Below, in pieces: positions 1-4,372 of a stretch of 6,449 nt of DNA. Position 1 is the stretch's first letter. The number at the start of each line of letters is the position of its first letter. The stretch lies in assembly GCA_024635885.1 (NCBI GenBank), contig JAGXIA010000096.1, positions 1 to 6,449 of the forward strand, written 5' to 3'. Position numbers and translations under genes: made by a program. The stretch comes from Helicobacteraceae bacterium. GTDB lineage: Bacteria; Campylobacterota; Campylobacteria; Campylobacterales; Sulfurimonadaceae. The notes beneath the pieces were generated by a model that was given only the letters and a program-made list of their open reading frames with translations, did no database searches and had not been told where the DNA came from.

Positions 1-1560
1 ATGGGTAATTTAACTATCGCTGTACTTTGTGATGGAGTCGGCAGTGCAGATGGCGGTGCTGAGGCTGCTAAAAGAACTACTAATTATCTTATAAATAACT
101 TCAAAATCAGACCAAAAACCTGGTCTATTGAAAAATCAATACTCTCCTTTATCAAGTCTATAAATACTATTCTTTATAAAGAGTCTATGGTTAATTATGA
201 ACGACCTGAATTGGTTACAACTCTGACAATTGTTGTTATAGAGGGGAATAGACTTTACGGTGCTAATGTAGGGGATAGCAGAGTTTACCTTTACAGAAAC
301 AACAGAATGAATCAACTCTCTTTTGACCATGCAATGGAGGAATCCGGATATGAAAATGTTCTTACTCAGGCCATAGGAATTGAGCAGACAATAGAACCTT
401 TCTATTTTGAAAACATGCTAGAAAAAGATGACAAGATATTGCTTTGCAGCGACGGGCTATATAACTTGATGAGTGAAGATCGACTTGAGAGAGGTATAAG
501 CTTAGGTGCTCACTCTTTAGTTAAAAAAGCAAGTAAATTGGTAGATGATGACCTCCCCGATGATACGACAGCCGTAGTAATAGAAATACTTGAAGCCAGT
601 GAAGTTGCACGACTCAAACAACAAGAACTCCCAATACCCCGTAGTCTGAAAAAAGGTCAAACAATTGATGGCTATACACTGCAGAAATCTCTTATCCAAA
701 ATGACAGAACCTGGCTTTGCTCTAAAAAAACAAAACAGTATGTAGTTAAATTTGCCCCTCTTGAAGCCATAGATGATGAACATATTTTAGACTTTTTTGT
801 AAAAGAGGCATGGAATGCAAAACGCTTAAAAGCCGATTTCTTCGCAAAAGCGGTAATACCAAAAAACAGAACTCAGAGATACTATGTAATGCAGCTTTTT
901 GACGGTGAGGACTTAGACAAATACATTGCTCATAAGCAACTCAGTATAGATGACGGCGTTGCATTGGCTTCAGTACTTTTAAAAATGACTCAGTTCTTAC
1001 TCAAATATGATTTGGTTCACGGAGATATAAAACCTCATAATATAATGCTTACAAAAGATAAAAATGAAAAATTAGAGTTTAAAATTATAGATTTTGGAAG
1101 TATTACAGAGATATTTTCAACAGACAATAAGGCTGGCACACCGAGCTTTTTATCTCCTGAAAGATTTCAAAATGAAGCTATAAGCGAGACAACAGAGATT
1201 TTCTCTATCGGGGTAACTCTCTATTTATTACTAACTGGTAAATATCCTTATGGAGAGATAGAGCCCTTTCAAAATCCTACTTTTAAAGATGCAAAGAAAC
1301 CAAGCACTCATAATAAAAACATCCCGGATTGGCTAGACAGCGTAATACTCCGCTCAATAGCAATAGATAAAAATAGACGCTATGAACATTATTCGGAGAT
1401 GGCTTACGAATTGAAATTTCCTTCAAAAGTAAAACCGTTTTTTTCTAAGAATGCAACATTAATCGAGCGATCACCTTTAATGTTTTATAGAATGGGCTTT
1501 GTTATAGTAACACTCATTAATATAGCACTTCTTCTTTTAATCGGCTATCAAAACAGCTAG
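1..1560 (+). CDS. Bifunctional PP2C-type phosphatase / Ser-Thr protein kinase with C-terminal membrane anchor, probably 5'-partial
   Basis: Predicted to add and remove phosphate on Ser/Thr of unknown targets at the inner membrane. Residues 1-~195 are a PP2C domain: metal-site motif DGVG (11-14), GDSRVY (91-96), SDG (150-152) and PDDTT (186-190). Residues ~220-472 are a kinase domain: Lys250 in VVKF, Glu269 in the C-helix, HGDIKPHN (340-347), DFG (364-366), SPE (385-387) and Arg460. The glycine-rich loop (about 227-240) has no glycines. Residues 496-515 are one hydrophobic helix at the extreme C-terminus, which would leave both domains in the cytoplasm. The usual first PP2C motif (R-x-x-N-[EQ]-D), normally ~20-30 residues before DGVG, is absent, so the reading frame probably begins upstream and the ATG at base 1 is likely internal. 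Such fusions are known beside nitrate assimilation genes in proteobacteria, which fits the narK-cysG-nirA genes downstream. Domain calls are firm; the biological target is inference. Confidence 0.9.
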   Translation: MGNLTIAVLCDGVGSADGGAEAAKRTTNYLINNFKIRPKTWSIEKSILSFIKSINTILYKESMVNYERPELVTTLTIVVIEGNRLYGANVGDSRVYLYRNNRMNQLSFDHAMEESGYENVLTQAIGIEQTIEPFYFENMLEKDDKILLCSDGLYNLMSEDRLERGISLGAHSLVKKASKLVDDDLPDDTTAVVIEILEASEVARLKQQELPIPRSLKKGQTIDGYTLQKSLIQNDRTWLCSKKTKQYVVKFAPLEAIDDEHILDFFVKEAWNAKRLKADFFAKAVIPKNRTQRYYVMQLFDGEDLDKYIAHKQLSIDDGVALASVLLKMTQFLLKYDLVHGDIKPHNIMLTKDKNEKLEFKIIDFGSITEIFSTDNKAGTPSFLSPERFQNEAISETTEIFSIGVTLYLLLTGKYPYGEIEPFQNPTFKDAKKPSTHNKNIPDWLDSVILRSIAIDKNRRYEHYSEMAYELKFPSKVKPFFSKNATLIERSPLMFYRMGFVIVTLINIALLLLIGYQNS

Positions 1561-1658
1561 TTATAGGTACTCTTTCTACTTATTATTTCTTATTTCTTTG
1601 CTCATTTAATATTTTACTAAATGCATACCATCTTTTATAATTTAATGTAAAATAAATA

Positions 1659-1671
1659 TTATACTGTATAA
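1659..1671. repeat. Upstream copy of palindromic motif TTATA-CTG-TATAA
   Basis: TTATACTGTATAA is a perfect 5-bp inverted repeat around a 3-bp centre. It shares its core with a second copy at 1704-1717, with centres about 45 bp apart. A further overlapping inverted repeat, TGTATA-N5-TATACA, lies at 1665-1681. Paired symmetrical sites upstream of a transporter operon are typical of operators for dimeric regulators, but the sequence is so AT-rich that chance is a real alternative. No regulator is assigned. Confidence 0.4.
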
Positions 1672-1703
1672 ATTATATACAATATAATGATTAATATAAG
1701 TAT

Positions 1704-1717
1704 TTATAACTGTATAA
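1704..1717. repeat. Downstream copy of palindromic motif TTATA-ACTG-TATAA
   Basis: TTATAACTGTATAA is a perfect 5-bp inverted repeat with a 4-bp centre. This is the same 5-4-5 geometry as CRP/FNR-family sites, although the arm sequence is not the FNR or NssR consensus. It overlaps the candidate -10 hexamer at 1713-1718, so a protein bound here would more likely block than activate that promoter. Bases 1709-1720 match 1663-1674 at 11 of 12 positions. Confidence 0.4.
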
Positions 1718-1718
1718 T
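1713..1718 (+). promoter_or_regulatory. Candidate -10 element (TATAAT) for narK-cysG-nirA
   Basis: An exact TATAAT lies 52 bases before the narK ATG, which would put transcription start near 1725 and give a leader of about 45 nt. Campylobacterota sigma-70 promoters usually have a strong -10 and no conserved -35, and no clear -35 is visible here. A second exact TATAAT at 1683-1688 is an alternative. The start site is inferred, not observed. Confidence 0.5.
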
Positions 1719-1735
1719 TTTCAAAATAGGTAGTG

Positions 1736-1752
1736 CTTAATGAAAAATTAAG
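1736..1752 (+). promoter_or_regulatory. Small leader hairpin just before the narK ribosome site
   Basis: CTTAAT (1736-1741) and ATTAAG (1747-1752) form a perfect 6-bp stem with a GAAAA loop. It ends 5 bases before the AAAGGAA ribosome site. The stem is mostly A-U and weak, and is not followed by a U run, so it is not a terminator by itself. It could tune translation or mRNA decay, or be chance in AT-rich sequence. Confidence 0.35.
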
Positions 1753-1757
1753 TTTAT

Positions 1758-1764
1758 AAAGGAA
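1758..1764 (+). promoter_or_regulatory. Ribosome binding site of narK
   Basis: AAAGGAA sits 5 bases before the ATG at 1770 and resembles the AAGGA sites of the following genes. It supports this start over the internal ATG codons further in. Confidence 0.8.
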
Positions 1765-1769
1765 AAGAA

Positions 1770-3050
1770 ATGGCAGGATTTAAAGATTTAAAAGGACAAG
1801 GACACGCACCGACGTTGTTCATGGCTTTTTTATATTTCGATATGAGTTTTATGGTCTGGACTATGCTCGGTCCCTTAAGCACAGAGATTAGTGAAGCTTT
1901 AGCGCTTGCAGGGCATATGATGACAGCTGGGGAAAAAGCAACTCTTCTTTCTCTTCCAATTCTTTCAGGTGCACTTTTAAGAATCCTGCTTGGTTTCGGT
2001 GTCGATAAGCTTGGTGCAAAAACTACAGCACTTATGGCACAGACTGTTGTTATCGCAGCTCTTTTAACTGCTTTTTTCATGGGCAGTAATATTACATATA
2101 ACGCTTTACTTATAGTTGCACTTGGTCTTGGTTTTGCAGGGGCATCTTTTGCAGTTGCACTTCCACAAGCCGGTCAATGGTATCCGCCAAAACTTCAGGG
2201 TGTTGTTTTAGGAATTGCAGGTGCCGGTAATATCGGTGTTGTAATCGACTTTTTATTTGCTCCAAAAATTGCTGAACTTTGGGGATGGGAATCAGTATTT
2301 GGTGTAGGTGCAGCAATGGCTATTGTTGTTCTTATCGCTTATGCTTTCTTAGCTAAAAATGCTCCCGCAGATGTTTATACTGCTCGTCCTAAAAAGTTGA
2401 AAGATTATGCAAAACTGCTTAAAGACAAAGACACTTGGTGGTTTAACCTTTTCTATGCAGTAAGTTTTGGCGGTTTCGTTGGTTTCGCCGGATATATGAA
2501 AGTTTATCTTATGAACACGTATCAGGCTGATATGGGTTCGTTTGGTATAGATGTATTTAATGAGCCAAATGTAAAAGTAATTGCTGGATACTTTGGAGCA
2601 TTAACTATCTTCGCCGGTGCTGTTCTCCGCCCTGTAGGTGGAGCAATCGCTGACAAGCTTGGCGGTATTAAATCACTTTACATCTTCTTTGGTGTAGTTG
2701 TCCTTTTAGCGATCATAAACGCGACAGTAACACTTCCTTTTGGTATAGCTATTGTAGTTTTATTTTTAATCATGGCAAACCTTGGTATGGCCAACGGTGC
2801 TGTTTTCCAACTTGTTCCACAAAGATTTGGTAAAGATATCGGAATCATGACAGGAATTATCGGCGCAGCTGGTGGTCTTGGCGGTACTGCTCTTATTAAA
2901 ACTCTTGGTTGGTCTAAAGGGGCGTTTGATGGTTATTCTGCTGGTTTTATGATTTTCGCAGTTGTTGTTTTAGTGGCTCTTTCAGGAATCTCTTTAGTGA
3001 AAACTAGATGGAGAACGACTTGGGGTGTGAGCGCTGGCGGTAGAATATAA
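1770..3050 (+). CDS. narK: NarK/NNP-family nitrate/nitrite transporter (MFS)
   Basis: Inner-membrane major facilitator protein, 426 residues, with about 12 hydrophobic helices, the usual size for single-domain NarK proteins. It carries the family's key features: an arginine in each substrate-binding helix (Arg71 in GALLRILLGFG and Arg287 in AVLRPVGG, equivalent to Arg89 and Arg305 of E. coli NarK), nitrate signature 1 (GIAGAGNIG, 148-156), nitrate signature 2 (GIIGAAGGLGG, 362-372), and MFS motif-A-like loops GVDKLGAK (77-84) and ADKLGG (294-299). Membership of the NNP family is clear. Import of nitrate and/or nitrite for assimilation follows from its place ahead of siroheme synthase and nitrite reductase. 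Whether it acts by proton symport or nitrate/nitrite antiport cannot be read from the sequence. It is the first gene of the apparent operon and is preceded by a promoter-like region. Confidence 0.95.
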   Translation: MAGFKDLKGQGHAPTLFMAFLYFDMSFMVWTMLGPLSTEISEALALAGHMMTAGEKATLLSLPILSGALLRILLGFGVDKLGAKTTALMAQTVVIAALLTAFFMGSNITYNALLIVALGLGFAGASFAVALPQAGQWYPPKLQGVVLGIAGAGNIGVVIDFLFAPKIAELWGWESVFGVGAAMAIVVLIAYAFLAKNAPADVYTARPKKLKDYAKLLKDKDTWWFNLFYAVSFGGFVGFAGYMKVYLMNTYQADMGSFGIDVFNEPNVKVIAGYFGALTIFAGAVLRPVGGAIADKLGGIKSLYIFFGVVVLLAIINATVTLPFGIAIVVLFLIMANLGMANGAVFQLVPQRFGKDIGIMTGIIGAAGGLGGTALIKTLGWSKGAFDGYSAGFMIFAVVVLVALSGISLVKTRWRTTWGVSAGGRI

Positions 3051-3064
3051 GCCTAAAAGCTTAT
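3047..3064 (+). repeat. Intercistronic inverted repeat at the narK stop
   Basis: ATAAGC (3047-3052) and GCTTAT (3059-3064) are perfect complements around a CTAAAA loop, and the left arm includes the narK stop codon. No T tract follows and the cysG ribosome site begins 8 bases later, so this is not a convincing terminator. It may mark an mRNA processing or stability point, or be chance. Confidence 0.3.
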
Positions 3065-3071
3065 CTAAAAT

Positions 3072-3076
3072 AAGGA
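3072..3076 (+). promoter_or_regulatory. Ribosome binding site of cysG
   Basis: AAGGA lies 6 bases before the ATG at 3083 and fixes this start. The gap from the narK stop is only 32 bp, consistent with co-transcription. Confidence 0.75.
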
Positions 3077-3082
3077 AAAGTC

Positions 3083-4372
3083 ATGAAATACAGTACATTG
3101 CCAATTATTTTAAAAGATATGAAAATCCTTCTCATCGGCGGAGGGAAGGTCGCTCTTCAAAAAGCTGAAGTATTAGTAAGAAATAAGATTGATTTTAAAT
3201 CTATATCAAACGAGTATATAGCCGAGTTTGAAGCTATCGGTATAGAAAAAATCGTTAAATATTTTGAACTTCAAGATATAAACTCTTACTCAGTTGTTAT
3301 AGATGCAACAGGCTCACATGATGTTATGCAGCAGATTTTAGAGCATAAAAAGAACAATAATTTTTTATATAACTGTGTAGATGTACCCGATGTCTGTGAC
3401 TTTTTCTTTGCAGCACTTATAGAACATGGAGCACTAAAAATTGCTGTTTCCTCAGCGGGTGCAAGTCCGACTTTGGCTCAAAATGTCAGAGACAAAATTG
3501 CAAGAATGTTGCCTCGTGGGTTGGAAGAACTAACAAACACTCTTCAAACAAAACGTGATATGGGCGTTATTGATATTAAAGAAGCAAAAAAGCAAACCGC
3601 GAAGATGCTTGGAAAGGTAAGCCTTGTTGGCTGTGGAACAGGCGATGTGGATTTACTGACTATTAAAGCCTATAAAAGTATTCAAAATGCGGATGTTGTT
3701 TTTATAGACCATTTGATTAGTGAAGAGATTATTGAGATTATTCCGCAAAACACGATGAAAATCTCAGTAGGCAAGAAAAAAGGTGCTCACAGTGTAAAGC
3801 AAGAGACGATTAATGAGATGTTGATTGAATATGCTTCAAAAGGTTTGGATGTAGCAAGGCTTAAAGCCGGAGACCCCTATATATTTGGTCGTGGAGCGGA
3901 AGAAGCTCAGGCACTTATGGAACATAATATCAGAGTTGATGTTATTCCGGGTATCTCTTCTGCCCTAGCCGGACCACTAAGTGCCGGTATCGCCCCAACT
4001 GCAAGAGGGTATGCTACAAACCTCTCTATTGTCTCTGCTCATTTGGCGGGAAACAGAATAAATACGCAGTGGATAGAGTTGCTTAAGATGAAAAACCATA
4101 CAACCATAGTTTTAATGGGACTCTCCCGTGCAGATGAGATTGTGCAGGCAGCCCTAGAAGCAGGAGCAGATGGCGCACTTCCTACTGCTATTATCTCAAA
4201 TGCATCACGCCCTAACCAAAAGAGAATCATAACAACTCTTGAACAACTTCCACATGCCGCTAAAGATGCTCCAAGACCAGGGATAATAGTATTTGGCGAT
4301 GTTGTGAACTTGCATAAAATCTTGCCTCAGTATGAGTGTGAAACGGAGAATTTGAATGAAAAAATTGCATGA
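3083..4372 (+). CDS. cysG: Siroheme synthase: precorrin-2 dehydrogenase/chelatase fused to uroporphyrinogen-III C-methyltransferase
   Basis: Cytoplasmic enzyme making siroheme, the cofactor of the next gene's product. Residues ~1-145 match the CysG dehydrogenase/ferrochelatase half: NAD-binding GGGKVALQKA (19-28), Asp100 in NCVDVPD aligned with the catalytic Asp104 of enteric CysG, and AVSSAGASP (121-129). Residues 178-~410 are the SAM-dependent methyltransferase: VGCGTGD (182-188), VGKKKGAHS (229-237), RLKAGDPYIFGRGAEE (259-274) and PGISSALAGP (289-298). At 429 residues it is ~28 shorter than E. coli CysG (457). The loss lies between the halves, where only ~33 residues (145-177) replace ~70 helical residues. 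The methyltransferase has AGDP for the usual GGDP and PTARG for PLTHRG. The gene follows narK closely and overlaps nirA by 17 bp, so translation is probably coupled. Methyltransferase activity is likely; full chelatase activity is less certain. Confidence 0.92.
   Translation: MKYSTLPIILKDMKILLIGGGKVALQKAEVLVRNKIDFKSISNEYIAEFEAIGIEKIVKYFELQDINSYSVVIDATGSHDVMQQILEHKKNNNFLYNCVDVPDVCDFFFAALIEHGALKIAVSSAGASPTLAQNVRDKIARMLPRGLEELTNTLQTKRDMGVIDIKEAKKQTAKMLGKVSLVGCGTGDVDLLTIKAYKSIQNADVVFIDHLISEEIIEIIPQNTMKISVGKKKGAHSVKQETINEMLIEYASKGLDVARLKAGDPYIFGRGAEEAQALMEHNIRVDVIPGISSALAGPLSAGIAPTARGYATNLSIVSAHLAGNRINTQWIELLKMKNHTTIVLMGLSRADEIVQAALEAGADGALPTAIISNASRPNQKRIITTLEQLPHAAKDAPRPGIIVFGDVVNLHKILPQYECETENLNEKIA
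4345..4349 (+). promoter_or_regulatory. Ribosome binding site of nirA inside the end of cysG
   Basis: GGAGA lies 6 bases before the ATG at 4356, within the last codons of cysG. It supports a start that overlaps the upstream gene by 17 bp and suggests translational coupling. The closer ATGA at the cysG stop (4369-4372) is in a different frame and is not the start. Confidence 0.75.

Larger units (their letters stand above)
1561..1769 (+). other. AT-rich intergenic region with narK leader
   Basis: This 209-bp gap contains no convincing coding sequence. The first ~50 bases after the kinase stop are pyrimidine-rich, but no GC stem followed by a T run is visible, so no intrinsic terminator can be called. 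Transcription from the kinase gene may therefore continue into narK. The second half holds promoter-like hexamers, two related palindromes and a small hairpin, listed separately. The base composition is more extreme than in the flanking genes, as expected for a promoter region. Confidence 0.7.

Noticed and set aside
136..783. Two minus-strand open frames opposite the phosphatase/kinase gene
   Set aside because: Both are shadows of a well-supported coding region, with no ribosome site or domain of their own.
1662..1681. Resemblance to an enteric LexA box (TACTGTATA...)
   Set aside because: Only one half matches, the other arm is TATACAATA rather than ACAGTA, and Campylobacterota generally lack LexA.
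1754..2080. Minus-strand 108-codon open frame
   Set aside because: It lies opposite the narK start, and the + strand protein has clear family motifs there. The minus-strand product shows no recognisable domain.
3047..3064. Hairpin after narK as a transcription terminator
   Set aside because: The stem is only 6 bp with no following T run, and cysG begins 19 bases later with a good ribosome site.
4369..4372. ATGA stop/start overlap as the nirA start
   Set aside because: This ATG is out of frame with nirA. The in-frame ATG at 4356 has a well-placed GGAGA.
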